64,000 nucleotides of DNA from Skeletonema tropicum (GCA_037178625.1 CM074128.1:3410001-3474000), one strand, 5' to 3'. Positions 30,233-43,843 are shown, counted from the first letter of the stretch. Notes: generated by a model not told the origin, from the sequence alone. Numbers and translations: made by a program.

Positions 30233-33200
30233 CTAGTAGTTACGATTCTTTTTGAATCCTCCCCGCGATGAACGGTTTTCATCAATTCTTCTCTTTTTCC
30301 TTTCCTGTTCCTTCCTTCCTCTGGAAACCTTCCGCTGGGCAGCGGCAACTGGATCATGTATCGCCTCAGATGCAATGTCTTGCTTCCTTTTTTCTCGTTT
30401 TTGACGTGCGTTTTTGTTGACTTTCGCATATGCTTTGATGTAGTGATCTGTGCCACAGGTATCTTCCAAAATCTGCAGTACCTCTTTCGGAAGAGCATCC
30501 CGTGGATCGTTTTCTTGAAAGTCTCCACGTCTCACCTTGCCTGCTGTGTCTCTAATATCTCTATCAATGGGATCAATCATCAATTGTAAGTACGGAACTA
30601 AATCATCAGGGTTGCACGTCGTGCACAATGCAGCAAAACATTTGAATACAGACTCTCGTCTAAGTTTCCCTCTTGGTTTCGCAATGTTTGACAGCCTCGC
30701 CATCAACCAAAGGCAGGGGTCCTTCGATTTCCCCTTTGGATTCAGTTCTTCATTTTCGTCTTCGTCGTCTACTTCTGGCTCATAACATAGATCTGGGCGC
30801 AATTTCATTATCTTGAATGCAGAGGTGATATTTTTGATGGCAATCGTACACGTTGCATCGACATAAAGTCTATCTTCAACATCCAGCTGTCGACATGAAT
30901 TGCGTGCAATGTCGTAGAGCGACCCTGGTACTTGTGCAATGAATGAGTCAGATCCATTCTGTGCCAATTCTTTGTAGTCGATTGCACTCAAATGACCACT
31001 GACAAGACGTGCTGATACCTGCATAATCCAGGGGTGAGGGTAAGCCATCAGGCTGACAAGAGAACTCCAAACATCCGTGTTGGACCCGAATGCACCTGGC
31101 ACAAACTTATTAAGCTTCTCCATGCATACGAGGTAGTGATAAACGAGCTCCCAATCGTTATCGTCTGTGGGAGAGTGCTGGGAAATAACTTGCATAATGA
31201 GATCAGCAAGATCAGTAGAATTCCTGCCTCGTTTCACGTAATCAGGTCTGGCCTCAACGAATATACCGAACAATTGAGCAGATGCAAGTTGCATCGGGAT
31301 AGACTCGGTCCCAGATGGCTGAGACCAGCGCTTCACATAATCATAAAGAGACTGAACAGTATCAGTAGCTAGTCTCTTCAGAATCAACGATATGCAATCT
31401 GCCACAGCTTCCTTGCATTTCTTTGACTCATCATTCACCAAACTCAAAACAAGTGGTAGAAAGAAGAGCTGAGCGTGTTCCTCAAGAACTGGTAGAGGGA
31501 ACTTCTGAATCAATGAAGAGAGAAGGTCGATGGCAGATAGCCTCCCCTCTTCATATTCGTATTTCAGGTTGAGTACGATTTGCTGAAGATGATTATTCAA
31601 TCTTTTGCTACCCATCGGATAGTCCACAAGGTAGTTCAAAAATATCTGAGAGCACTGCAGCCGAACAGCCTGCTTTTGACTCTGTACGCTAAGTTTGAGG
31701 ACAATATCCATCAAATCGAAAAACTCAGGTGACATGTACCTTTTAGCTGCAATAGCCCTGACCAATCCGAAAGTTGCGTTGTGTTGTTCTGATTCTCTCA
31801 CTGCACCATGTAATAAAGAAAGGAGACCCTGCATCTGGTCTGCAGTCAGTGGCAACGTCTCATTGTGTACAAACTGCTTAGTATTGTCTTCAATTGAGAT
31901 AGACGAATCATCGTGCTCAATTACCGACGCAAATTTTGGATGGGAAATGAGGAGGGTGAGAGTTTTGAAGCACCCTTGAACAATATCATTTTGGGCAGTG
32001 TTTGAGGCTGCACCAGAAGCTGACAAGTGATCCAGAATGCCTGGTCCAAGCTCTTTTGCTGTTCGAGGAACAGAAGGCAAATCCATACGAAGCAACAAGC
32101 CGAGGCTTTTGAATGATAGTACGACGGCTTGGTTGTCACTCGAGTATCGCATACAATGTGCAAGTAATGGCAAGAATGGATCTGCCATAGAACAATGCAA
32201 CTCATTTGTAACGTCAATCTTGGACCGCTTGAGGCAGGAATTAAGTAGTGCCAGACCAAAGTTGACAGCACATGCATTCGCTGGCAAGTTCAGAGTTTTT
32301 GACGATGATGACTGCAGCGAGCTGTGGCGTGAGCTGCCCGTGAACTTTGGTGCGGAGACGCCGTCAATAACTTTGTGAAGATCATGCTTTGCCTTCTTTT
32401 TTGCTAGAAGCGCTGCACGCTTACTTTCTGCTGCCCCAAGACTGCTAGGATTCCACGTTGCAACAGCGATACTACTTGGTTCCGTCATGTTGATCTCACG
32501 TGACTTTGATTTTGAAGCATCTCTTGCACCGGTCTTGCTCACTTGAATTGGAGCCTCCTCTTCTCCGTCACTGTCGTCTAAGTTATCTTCATTTGTATCT
32601 GGATTCATTCGACCGTAAACAAAGGGAGACACAGTTGCGTAGACAAACGGTAGCAATTCGTCATAATTTGCAGTCGGATTGTTGGAAAGTCCAACAGTGA
32701 TTCTCTGAAGACACTCCTTCACTTTTCTAATCGACGAAGACGAAACTTCAGGATCTCTGAGACGTTCAAGGAGCGGGGTAATAAGCGCATGTACTGCGGA
32801 AGCATGAGAGAGCCCTGGAAGTGTTTCTTTCACTGGTGTTGCGATGACAGAAGGCTTGAATATGATATTCCTCGCAATGATTTCAAGCGAATCTTGGCTC
32901 TTCGACCCCATTGCTTCCTTGATCAATCGTTTCTGGACATGCTCAACTTCTTTGATTTCGCTTGCTTTTCCGAATATGTCTTGATGAATAATATCCAACA
33001 TAGCAGGGACACAGCGTTCAAAAGGACGCGACGCAATTTCCTCATCACGCTGTACCTGTTGTTGCTCGTACACTTTTGATATAGCCACCAGTATTGAATG
33101 GAGAGCTGCTGATCGAACGTGAAGCTTGTAACCTTCATGAAGCACTACCGACATTTCACTTAGTATGAGAGGTAAATACTTCAGATCTAGGGATACTGCC

Positions 33201-36200
33201 ATTTTAGACAGAGTGTCTCTTGCAATGTCACGCTCATTTGATTCTTTGTTTCTCAAGGCACCACAAACAACAGTAATGAGCTTCGGCAATTTCTCTTCAA
33301 ATATCTTTAACGGAAACTTCTGAAAGAGCTTCATCAAGGCAAGAGTTACCGATGAACGGAGAGATTTGACCGTTGCTCCACTTTTGTCAGTCTTCTCCTT
33401 GATGAGGAAAGACTCAACCTTCGGAATGATCCTGTTTTTAAGGGACCTCCACACCCCATTTCCTTGCCCACCTTGCGCTTCAGTGGAACGATCGGCAGAT
33501 TCCCCAGTTTCAACAGGAAAATGAAAAGAATCGATGATCGAACACATCATGGCAATCAGAAATCTCTCCTGATCGGGATATCGTCCTAAGTTGTTTAGAA
33601 CAGTTTGCAAAGTACTGTTATATTTGCTCCACGGGAGATGCTTACAGATCTCCCCCACTGCCGCAATTGCCTCGAGCACATATGCTTCTTCCGTTTTTGA
33701 GCTGTATTCATAAATAGGATGCATTGCAAGAGGAAGAAGCACATTCGTGTATGATTGCTCCGAAAATAGAGGTCCGTCCGAAGAGGCCAGCGCTTTCCTC
33801 AATCGATTGAACGCCCTTGCTCTTCGATGTAGTTGTACATGAGTCACATTTAGAAAGAAATCAAGATCTTGGTCATCATCTCTTATCAGGCTCTTCAAGT
33901 CCCCATACAAGTGAACAGAATCATGATCGCCAAAGTGTCTAGCGACATGGGAAAACAGCAGAACGAAACTCCTTCGTACAGAGGCGTCCTTAGTCATGAT
34001 GCCAATCTTCAGAGACGGGATGAATGTCGTCTCGATAAATTTGATCCAGGAGTTCCGCGACAATTCATCCAAATCTTGGTCTTTTGCTCGTTCCATACAA
34101 GTCATCACAACACATTTCAATGCTTTGTTGGACACTCGACTGACAACTCCGTCGGCATCATATAGCAAATGAAAACATGTGTATAGCAGAGGTAGCAACA
34201 CCCGGGGTCCAGCGATACTACCCGATGTTTCTGTAGTGAGGTCGGCCCATGACCCGTCGCCTTTCTCTGCACCTAAATTGTTCAAAGCAGGTAAGATTCG
34301 ATCATAGTCATGTTCGCTCACATATTTTGTGCTAGCAGCATTAGCTTCAACAACAGATCTCGCGACTTTAGCCAAGCTTGAGGACTCAGTTTCTTGATCA
34401 CTTATTGCCTTCACTACCGAAGCGATAAGTTGACGATGTTCATTGGACGAAATTCCAGCGTTGGCTTTATTGGGTCCAAGCAGCTGCGAAAGTCGAAAGA
34501 AACAAACGGAGTTAAAAATCAGCGGGCAACTATTACAGACGAGATCACAAATCGTTGGTAGCTTACCTTTGACAGAGAATGAAAGTGTGCTAATGCACCC
34601 TCAGAAGTCATCTTCGGGATCAAACTGAGTATAGTTCGAACTAAATACAGCTGATTTGGGTTAGAATCAAATTTCAATAGCGGTACTAACAAACCGCACA
34701 GATTTTCCATCGTGGTGACGTTCTCTGCATCTGCTTCTTTGACAGAAACAAGCAGCTCAGTTACTCGACACAAGATATTCAGCTGGAGCCCTGCAAGTGG
34801 TGGTTGTTTGAAATTTTTACCCGACGACACCTCTCCATCAAGATTTGCAATATTTGCATCTGTTTGCAAACGATTGGTAAATTGTGCAATTAGTAGATGG
34901 ATATGCTTGAGAACGAGAGAGTGACCCAAGTCATTCTCAGGATTTTGATCCAATGTATTGCCAGAATCTCCATTTGTAAGGAGGCTATCAATAAAACGAA
35001 GAACGCTATTCATCACTTTCATTCTTGTTGTACCAGCGATGCACTTGAAAACAGCGATGATGGCATCATCGCACTGGGCAAGAAGAGGAATCATGCTCGA
35101 ATGTGATGCAATACACTCTAGTAAACGCAGCAAACTTGGTGTATTTTCCGCATTGACGACAGTATTTGGAAGTGCAACGATGGAAGAATGCATCGATTTC
35201 CATAACCGTTCGCTGTAAATCAAAAAATCCACTGTAGAAGCAAACTTATTGAATATATCAGCCAAACGAAGGAAGGAAAGAGTTCTGATGCTACCATTCT
35301 GGTAGGCACCTTCAAGCGAGTCAATCAGGTTCTCGTCATCATTTGCTATCAAGTTTTTCATTTCCTGGGTTTTGCTATTCTTGACAAGAGCATCCTCTGA
35401 TTGTTCACACAGAGTTAGCAGTAATGATATAAACGTGCCAATGAATCCCTTCACGCCGAAGCCAACCTGAGTGATGACATCAGAAAGAAGCTTGAGAAAA
35501 CCTTCTTGCCTCTTGAGTGGGATATTCATCAAACCTTCCGTCGTTATATCCCCGGATAGTTCAATCAATTCTTTCAAGTGATCATTCTGGTTCTCCACTC
35601 CGTTCATCTTTATTGAAACCTGTTGAGGAATGAAGGTTCTCACCATCATGTACAAAAAGTAGTTAAATTCTCCAGCTGTATTTCCAACTCCCGAGAAAAA
35701 TGACAGGATTGCGGCTCTTCGTGCTGCAGGTGAATCTTTTGAAGATTTTGATCCATTCCCACGGGCAGCGAGCCTGCCAAAAAGGATTCTAGTGACAATC
35801 GGCATTAGTGGCAATCTATGCTCCGATATAACAGTCTCGCTGTCAACTGAGAGATTAAACTTTGTAAGAGCGTCACGCAAACCCTCCTTCTTGAGCATCG
35901 GGCGGATAAATTCGACATAGGGGACAACATATGGAAGCTTGAACCTCAAAACACAGGCAAATGCCAGGTTGGCCATTCTAGTATCTTGGTTCGACAAGAA
36001 CGCAACGAATAGTTGCAGAAGTATTTTGTGACTGACAAGTTGTTGTGGCCCTTTTACGGCAGCAAACATCTTCAAAAAGCTCTCAAGCTTTCTATGAATC
36101 GATTTGTGCCCTAGCTCCTTACGATCCCACCTGGTACTGGATGCTACTTCTGGAAAATTGATCTCTCGTGAATCTTGGTCGTCATCGTGAAAGACATAAT

Positions 36201-39200
36201 ACTGAGAAACCATGAACTCAAAAAATATGGGAACGACAATCTTCGATTTAGTTGAAGTCAAATGCGGACCGTTCTCCATAATGCTCCACACACTCTCGAA
36301 TAAAGTCAGCTCATCCACTACCTCGTTGCGAGGAACTTCTCCCAGCTTCTCCAACTTTTGGTTCCCGAATACACTGATATTTTTTCCTTTTGACGACTCC
36401 CACAGTAAGCAGAGGGAGTGATGTCTAGAGATGATTTCACTTACAGAACTAGGCTCATCTGAGATTGCTGTGGTGTCTTTATCAAAATCTCCCTGAATCG
36501 TCTTCATCATGGACCGATTCAAAGCACCCTCTATGCAAGGCCATACTGGAGCCTCTTGAGCTACTGAGAGAGACACAATAACCTTCACTGCAGCTGGCCA
36601 CACAGGTGCAAATTTGACATGTAATAACCCTAGCATGTGATATGCAACAACCTCGGCATACACAATTGGGAGCTTTCCTGTTCTAGCATAAACTTCAACT
36701 CGACCGAGCTGCGAAGTAAGATTGCGCTCATTGTCGAAGGTAACTGGGGTGAGCTCCAAATGCTTTAACATTGAGATTACATCACACGCTCCAGACAAAG
36801 AAGATTCTGGTTGGTTATCTGACGATATATCTGCTTCAGTTTCAGCTTGAGGGCGTTGACTTCGTTCTTCATCAAGATCATCTGTCAAATCAAGGTCAGC
36901 ATGATCGGTAATGAACGGGCGCATAGGATAATGCTCTAAGATTTCAAGCGACAGCAACCTAAGAGAATGATTCGATTCAGCCAAATTTGGAGCAAGTAAC
37001 TCAAACGTTTCATTGGAATGATCGTTGAGTTTGTTGCCGGGATCTACAATTTTGAGAGTATTTACAATTGCAGCGACACCTCTCGTAACCCAAACAGACT
37101 TTGGCTGATTCTTCAAAAGAGAATTCGCATAACTTTTTGTCTTGACCAATGTCTTCTTTACCAATTGCTTCACTTTGGACGACGGGAGTCTTCGATGACA
37201 CTCAATGGATGATTTCGAAAACGATTCCAACAACAGCGACTGGACCATGTATAAATCCTGTTGAAGTAGTTCATGTCCTTTCCCGATCATTGCTTGCACC
37301 GCTTTCATCACTTTTGCATACCACCGAAACGCGCCAACAAGATTATCATCCGTCAATCCATTTCCTGCGTTTGAATGTCCTTCTTCATCACTAGTGTCAT
37401 CACCACCGTCGCTGCTGCATTCAAGGTGAATTAAGAACGGAATGCATCTTGATGCATAACCTATGCGTGAAAGTTGTTCCACAGACTTCTCGTCCAAATC
37501 GATGCAACACACGTCCAACAGAATCTTTCGTATTTTCGTGGGAATAACCGGACACTCTTCCGCCGTCTCCCACGCAAAGAGAGTCCCAACTGTTTCATCA
37601 TAATCCCCGCTACTATTATGTGAATCAGCCCAAACAGTCGTTGAAATTGTGTGCAACAGCACCAAAGAAGAGTCTCGTTGTTCCGCTGTTTTGACTGAGA
37701 TTGCTGTTGAACTCAAAAGGGCCGGAACGAGGGAACCCGACGCTACTTTCTTGGGCAAATACGGAAGTAGTCTCTTTGCAAGGAATAGCGCCTGATCAAG
37801 GCTTCCCGTCACAATAGAAGGAAAGAATTTCCCCAGCCGCGATGCAAACGCAGTATGAGAGGGATTAGCTTTCCAAGCTGCACAAAGAAAGTTCAATATC
37901 TGAGTTTGTACATCCTGCCCAACTTTCTGATATATGTCATTGCTAAGAAGACTCTGTAACGACTGAGTGATTTGGTCCGCATGCCCCCCAGCAAACCCAC
38001 CACTTTGAAAGTCAAGGATTGCGGCGAGCAGATCAACAATGCGTCCAGTTACCAACGAAATTGGATTGTTTATCAGCGAAGTAGAAGAATCATTCAACAA
38101 CGTAATGTGTGATTTCAATGTTCGTTGAATCTCGTTGAACACATCTGCAAAGGAATTTTCGACAGAATCACTTCCTCCACGGACAACGTGGTCGTGCAGT
38201 TTTGATAGCAGCTGCGATGATACCTCATAAATAGCATCCACCTTGTTACGATCCACCACGTTATTTTCACTATTATCTTCGCTCTTCTTGGAGATCCCGG
38301 CTAGACACTCCATCAACGACCGTATGACTAATATTCCTTTCTTGGAATGTAACCTCCCAGCAACACTTCGTGCGACCTCAAACAGGAGCGAAGATACGCC
38401 ATCAATAGCGTCAGATCGTGCACGCTCCATGTTGTGATCAGCGTGTTCACTTGCCAACGCAAGAGAACTCGCCAGAGCTTTCACAGACCGAGACAGGTGC
38501 TTTTTCAATCCCTTATCGGAACACTTTCGCAGTAGCGGTGCATATGATTCGCAAGCTAATCGCCTCACAAGCTCACGTTTGTGACAAATAGTTTTACCAT
38601 AGTATTGTCGAATGATGTCGGCATCTCCACTTTTCTTTTCGTCCGCCTTACTCATACTCGGCGGTTGGCTACTAATCAGCTCGTCAGCATTGTACTTGAA
38701 GAGATACGAAAGAGCTCGAAAGGCAGATTCGACAAGTGAAACATCCAACACGGTATTGTTCTGATGTTTTTCTGAATCAATCACAATGACTGATGGTGAA
38801 TTCAGCAAATCATCAATGATACGGGGCAATATTGTTGTGTTCAAGAATGGATAAATCTCTTTACGAAGTTCACGAGCCAACACACCAAACAAATGGAGAA
38901 CATCACCGGTGGCAAGATTGGCAACGAACCCATTCGGCGCTTTCGCTGCTAACCACTTTTTGTATGTCTTCTTATCTTCATTTGCACGCCTACGCGGTGT
39001 AGGTGCGCCATCCTCTTCTCTCGGACTCAATAGAAATGCACATAGCAGTTCCACAATCTTCTCTTTGTGGTGTAACAACTCAGCAAGAGAATTGCTTAGA
39101 GGACGTAGCTGCCTCACCAAGTTATGAAATATCTGAGATCCATTCCTTTGAGATGAAATCTCCAATTCAGCAAGGAAGATTGTCCCTCCAGTTAGAAGCG

Positions 39201-39636
39201 CCTTGTCTTTCTCTTCATCGTCGTCGCTAAGACCTTGTTCACCGATGTTATCTTCATCCATCATCTCTTCATCAGCTGGTGCTTGCTCGTCAAGAACGAG
39301 TTTTGACTTTGACGAAACTATCACTGCGGTTCGACCAATTCCCAATCCTCCTGCATCTGTATCTCGCCCAAAGTAGCGAATTGTATCTTCTTCTTCATCT
39401 TCCTCCTCATCGTCCACCTTTGAAGAATGTTTGTTCTTTCGACGTTTCTTCTTCTTCTTAGTCCCAGCACCGCCGGCACTATGAACACGCTTCTCCCTCA
39501 CAGCTGTGGAGCTGATATTATGCCGCCGATCGGAAGTGCGGTAGACATCGGCGGTGGCTTTTTTCGCACGCTCTTTGGCAGAGACGAACCGCAGCCGGTT
39601 CTTTCCAGAGGTACTGAATTGTTTGGTTTGCTCCAT
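30233..39636 (-). CDS. UTP20: UTP20-like small-subunit processome HEAT-repeat protein, two exons
   Basis: Exons 39636-34567 and 34483-30233 joined across an 83-bp phase-0 intron give 3106 aa. The start MEQTKQFSTSGKNRLRFVSA leads into KERAKKATADVYR, the F..ERA region expected at the UTP20 N-terminus. The rest is almost entirely helical HEAT-type repeats. Recognisable late blocks include RKELGHKSIHRKLESFLKMF, FFSGVGNTAGEFNYFLYMMV and PLLKFDSNPNQLYLVRTILS. The C-terminus is basic: KREKRKQDIASEAIHDPVAA, QRKVSRGRKEQERKKRR, matching the KRKQ...A..DP..AA.RK pattern of UTP20. UTP20 (DRIM in animals) is a scaffold of the U3 processome needed for 18S rRNA maturation in the nucleolus. The protein is larger than yeast (about 2490) or human (2785) because of acidic inserts. 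Confidence 0.9.
34484..34566 (-). other. Spliceosomal intron, 83 bp
   Basis: Minus-strand donor AAG|GTAAGC, acceptor TTTCGCAG|CTG, phase 0. It joins ...HSLSK to LLGPNKANAG. Without it the first frame stops at 34519. Confidence 0.9.
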
Positions 39637-40037
39637 TGTTTAACTGTTAGCCAAGCGCAGCAAGGCTAGTGTTCTTTGAGAGGCAGACAATGGGCGGCAA
39701 GCTGAGATTTGAGATTTGGTTGGCTTTCAAAGCTTTCGAAGTGATGGTGAATGGTATGGTGTTTAGCGATAGATAGAGAGGGCAGCGATAAGTATACTAA
39801 TTCCTCTAAGTAGAGGCCCATGAATCTTGCTGAATCTTAAAGCCCAGCCCCTCATCCGCTCCATCCCCTCCGCCCTCGCCTTCCATAGCATAGCTGCTCT
39901 CTAGCTGACCACTATTATTATATCGATCAAGTACCTCATGCCATTGCCAATTGCCAACCTTCCTCAGTACTCACTATTGCAAACGACTTAACAACGACGA
40001 AGATTGAGCAAGGACTCTAACATAAAAATCAACAATC
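39637..40037. promoter_or_regulatory. Divergent intergenic region, UTP20 / small membrane protein
   Basis: 401 bp between two starts. It contains several short direct and inverted repeats (GATAGATAG near 39768) and no clear TATA box. Confidence 0.4.
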
Positions 40038-40520
40038 ATGTCAAAAGAAAGCGAGTTCCTCGATTATATTGACAGCATAAAACGAAAAGAGCAAGAGAAA
40101 GAAGAATTGGAGAAAATCGTGCAGTGGAAAAAAGAATGGAGAGAAACTACATATGCTGGCATGATAATTGCTCTAGTGGAAAGGACTGGCACTGCGGGAT
40201 TCTTTGAAGCTGTTGCTGATGCATTAGAGGGAGGAGAAGATAGGGCGTCATTCTATGCTATCAAGATCATCTATCGAGTTGGGATGATCACATCTTGCAT
40301 CATGTTCGTTTTCATCATTGGGTACATTTTCAAAATGTTGTTTGGAGACGAAATATTAGTAGAGCAGGAGGTTGTCATCGTCGAAGAAATAACACGATCT
40401 CAGTATGAAGCTGAGCAACGAGAGAAGAAGAAGAGAGGAGAAAAAGTGGACGAGGAGCCCATCCCTATCGTAAGGAAAAAGCAATCAAAAGTTAGACAAC
40501 GTCGAGGGAAGAGAGATTAG
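40038..40520 (+). CDS. Small single-pass membrane protein, unknown function
   Basis: 160 aa, intronless. The N-terminal third is charged and helical (KRKEQEKEELEKIVQWKKEW). A transmembrane segment follows at about residues 80-103 (RVGMITSCIMFVFIIGYIFK). The C-terminal tail is acidic then very basic (KKKRGEKVDEEPIPIVRKKQ, ending RQRRGKRD). The arrangement is typical of ER or plastid-envelope tail proteins, but no family is recognised. Confidence 0.65.
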   Translation: MSKESEFLDYIDSIKRKEQEKEELEKIVQWKKEWRETTYAGMIIALVERTGTAGFFEAVADALEGGEDRASFYAIKIIYRVGMITSCIMFVFIIGYIFKMLFGDEILVEQEVVIVEEITRSQYEAEQREKKKRGEKVDEEPIPIVRKKQSKVRQRRGKRD

Positions 40521-40718
40521 GCCAGTGTATACGATCACTCTACTGATGCAAGATGAAGCAAAGTCTTTCTAAGTATGAGGCAAAAAGCGATAAGACTTTT
40601 TGCTCTTCTTACTTGTACTTCTCGACATCAAGAGACATTCATTATATGCATAAGAGTGTAAACCCATGACTTCTACCAACTACCACAGATAGACCTTCTC
40701 AACCACCATAACAACAAT

Positions 40719-42082
40719 TTAAATTTTGACTTGATATCCTCCTGCTTTTGTGATATATCTTACCCATCGGTTTGTGTGGTAGCCAGACTTATCATACACA
40801 CGTAAAAACCTCACGTGGACTCCCGACGCTGTAAACATGGGAACCTGAAAGTCGACATTGATTGCTGGTCGTTCCCAAGCTTTCGGACGAACTGTGCGCA
40901 CTAATTCCATATCTGAAGACAGCATACAGGTCGCCTTTCCGGGGAACTTCTTAATCCTCCACACAATAGCATTCTGTTCTGGCTCATACTTTGCACGTCC
41001 AAAGGAGTTCTTAATCTTAGCTTTGGATGTGTTCTTTGGAACTGGAATTTTGATCACAACATGTGTGGCAAATAATTTTTCTGAAAAGTTAGCAATCACT
41101 TTGAGGTTGATCGAGCATCTGATGGAAGGAGAAATAAAGAGGGGTGAGAGACGAACAACAACTAAAGATAAAATTATTCAGCAGCCTGCCAAGTCACTTA
41201 CTTTGTTTGCCCTTCTTCCTGGACAGCTGGGATTAATCGGAATGGAAGGTTCACATTATCATTAACGCGGTACCTCATCAGTTCAAACTCCCCATCTGGA
41301 GGAATAAATGTAATTGTCCGGTCGGCATCGAACTTCCCTAGTCTGACGCATCGATGGAATACACAGTCATCAATCTCCACCCCAGGCTTTTTCTTCCCCC
41401 CAGCAGATTCCTTTTCGATCACAAGTTTGTCATTTAGACCGAATTTACACTCAGGCATACCCGTAAGTTTGGTGTTCATTTGTACTCGACCCGTCACCTC
41501 GTTTCGCAGGATAGCTCCAGAGGTTGATATCATCAAATTAACCGACTCCAAAACGTCAATATACACTTCATTCTTTTTGTGACGAATGCCCTCCCTTCGC
41601 CAATCAATTGCACCTGTAATTTGCTTTGTCAACTGCTCTGGCTCAGGCTCATCCTGGGGCTTCACGTTGGCAAGATTGATGTACATTTGTAACACATCTA
41701 CGGCACAATTCTGGGGGTAGCCAAAGTCCATCGTTTCATCCATAAGTTCATAAATCAATGTCATATTATTTCTCATTGAGTTTTCATCGAAGTCCTCCCC
41801 GAGGTAGGCTTTGAGCACACGAATTTTCTGAAATAAATATTCAAACACCAGCGCTGGGTTGACGTTGGACTTCGTTAATGCCACGAAGTACATGCTTAAA
41901 TGGCGTGTGTAGATGAAGGAGCAATTTTCAATTCGCCGAATGGGTTCCTGAGAACCCGCCTCCTTTGCTGCGATAACTTGGAGGCGGAACGAGTCGGCTG
42001 CCACACGGCTAACGTCGTCTCGGTATTGCCGGGAGATCATAATCTCTCCCTTCTGGTTGAGGACCATTATCATCGAGATCAT
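40719..42082 (-). CDS. AP2M: AP-2 clathrin adaptor mu subunit, two exons
   Basis: Exons 42082-41202 and 41118-40719, joined over an 83-bp intron, give 426 aa (human AP2M1: 435). Landmarks: KGEIMISRQYRDDVSRVAAD at the longin-like start, ALTKSNVNPALVFEYLF, LIYELMDETMDFGYPQNC, WRREGIRHKKNEVYIDVLES (start of the mu homology domain), DADRTITFIPPDGEFELMRY, then FATHVVIKIPVPKNTSKAKI and NAIVWRIKKFPG. FIPPDGEFELMRYR and IPVPKNTS match mu-2 better than mu-1. The mu subunit recognises YxxPhi cargo signals and PIP2 during clathrin-mediated endocytosis. Confidence 0.92.
41119..41201 (-). other. Spliceosomal intron, 83 bp
   Basis: Minus-strand donor AAA|GTAAGT, acceptor CCATCAG|ATG. It joins ...EEGQTK to CSINLKVIANFSEK in frame. 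Confidence 0.9.
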
Positions 42083-42690
42083 CTTGCCTTATATTTATCT
42101 GTCGTCTTTGGCGACGATGATGATCCTCTATTTTTTAGATGGCTAGTGGCGATCAGATATTTTGGAGGTCTATGGCAAGATAATCTCTCTAAAGAGAGCA
42201 GTAGTTATTCCCTGGATAGAAGGAAACACTTTGGTAGTTGGTAGGTAAGTAGTCGTTGTTGTTGCCTTGGGTGCTTCTACCTGTGCCGTTTTTTCGCGCC
42301 ATGGTCCATGGTTCAAATGATTTTCTTGCGTTTTCTTGGAGCGAGTCCTGTACCGTGTCCTGTCATTGGTTTCGATTGTATGAGTTTCCCGACTAGATGT
42401 ATCGTGGAAAGGCTGTAGGCTGTAGGTATGTACTACTTTGTCTCTAGAGAGCATAGAGAGAGACAGAGAGAGCTGCATTTGCTTAACTCTCTGGCTTGAC
42501 TGCAAGCAGCTCTACCATGACATTCAAATAGTAGGTAGTTTATGTTACCATCTACAAAAAATATTCTTTCAGTTGCTCTCTAGAGATTCTCTTGCTTGCT
42601 AGTTCTACAACCACAAGAATTTGAGTTGATACTTACCCGCAGCCCTTGCTGAAAAGTAGTTATTTTCACCAACATGTATCACCAACAATT
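42083..42690. other. Intergenic, upstream of AP2M, with CTCTAGAG motifs
   Basis: No gene. CTCTCTAAAGAGAG lies at about 42185-42198, TCTCTAGAGA at 42441-42450 and CTCTCTAGAGATTC near 42577-42590. A GA-rich stretch follows the second. Confidence 0.5.
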
Positions 42691-43614
42691 TCAGTCTTTC
42701 ACACCTGCTAAGATCTCAGCATCTAATTGTGTCTTCATAGGCCCAAAAATCATGTCCAAGCTCACACCTCTGCTGCCTAACTCTGGGACTTTGGCATCAG
42801 CACCAAGTCCATAAAAATCTTCTCGTTCCGTGCTTGTTGTATAAGTAATGACGCACCTCATTCCTGCGCCTTTTGCAGCCTTTAAGCCAACAATGCTATC
42901 TTCAACAACCACACACCTTGAAGGGTCGATGTTGATCCTTTCTGCAGCGGTAGTGTAGATGAGCGGATCGGGTTTGAGCTTCGCCACATCATCGCCTAGT
43001 ATACAAACATCAAGCTTGTTTCTCCTCTCTTCTCCAAGTGTGACATCTAATACTTTCGTAACAGCTTCTTTTGTCGATGCACTGCAAACACCAACTTTTA
43101 TCGTTGGATCAGCAAGAGCTTGGTCCATTAACTTCAAGGACACCTAGGCCTAGCTATCGCCTTCTCAGCAATTAACTCCTTGTATAAATCAGTCTTTCTC
43201 GCTTGTAATCTATCCACTAAGTCCTGCTCTTCTTCAGGCGTAGTTGGCGCAGCTTTGCCATCCTCTGATGTAGGGAAAGCGCCCTTGGTCTCTCTGAAAT
43301 GAAAGAACATTTTGTTCTTACCTCCACCAACTGTATTCTGAAGCACGTCATAGTATTCAACAGTCCATTCAACAGGTTCATCGCCAATTTGCAAGTTGAA
43401 CTCAGTAAAGGCAGCATTGTAGGCCAACCTATGAAGCTCTTCAGTTTCGATTATCACTCCATCGCAATCGAACAAGAGTGCAAATGTATCGTCGGCGGCT
43501 GAATTGAGTCTAGATGAGTCACATCGTCGACTAGATGCCTTCATTTGCAAAGGAGCAGTGAAGCCACTGACACCACCGCCAGCCAAAGCTGCTGCTAATA
43601 GAGATGCTTTCATG
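42691..43614 (-). CDS. Plastid-targeted CbbY-like HAD phosphatase, frame interrupted
   Basis: ATG at 43614; signal peptide followed by GVSGFTAP, an ASAFAP-type plastid motif. HAD motif I is LLFDCDGVIIETEELHR; GGGKNKMFFHF matches the substrate cap of plant CbbY; motif II is VCSAST; motif III KLKPDP and CVVVEDSIVGLKAAKGAGM. CbbY hydrolyses xylulose-1,5-bisphosphate, a Rubisco inhibitor. The frame breaks near 43131-43148 between RP and LMDQALADP: dropping an A at 43145 and a G at 43135 gives RPGVLKLMD, exactly the conserved RPGV.RLMD of CbbY. Two single extra bases 10 bp apart suggest consensus errors; a recent pseudogene cannot be excluded. The rest of the protein shows no decay. Confidence 0.8.
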
Positions 43615-43843
43615 GTAGGATAAAGGCAGAGAACAACGGTGTGTTGTTGTGCGTGCTTGCTGTCACTTTTTTGGGTTCCCGCGCGCCATTTTTTCGGCGC
43701 CACGCTGAAGTTGAAGATCTTTCATCTCTCACGCCGCCCATGATTCATCACTTCATCCGCATCGATGGATTCATCTTGTGTGATCAGAACATACAACAAC
43801 GCACCTCCTACCTCTCAGTGTCAACCTTCATATCAACATCAAG
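43615..43843. promoter_or_regulatory. Shared divergent promoter of two plastid genes
   Basis: 229 bp between the ATGs of the CbbY-like gene (minus) and the parvulin gene (plus). It contains TTCCCGCGCGCC and TTTTTCGGCGCC (about 43676-43702), which resemble E2F-type GC elements. The functional meaning is untested. Confidence 0.45.

Noticed and set aside
39003..39700. Plus-strand genes within UTP20
   Set aside because: These are antisense shadows of a continuous 1690-codon exon with coherent protein sequence.
43270..43330. A mini-intron in the CbbY-like gene (GTAAGA...TTTCAG near GGGKNKMFF)
   Set aside because: The stretch encodes the conserved GGGK cap residues, and removing it would delete them.
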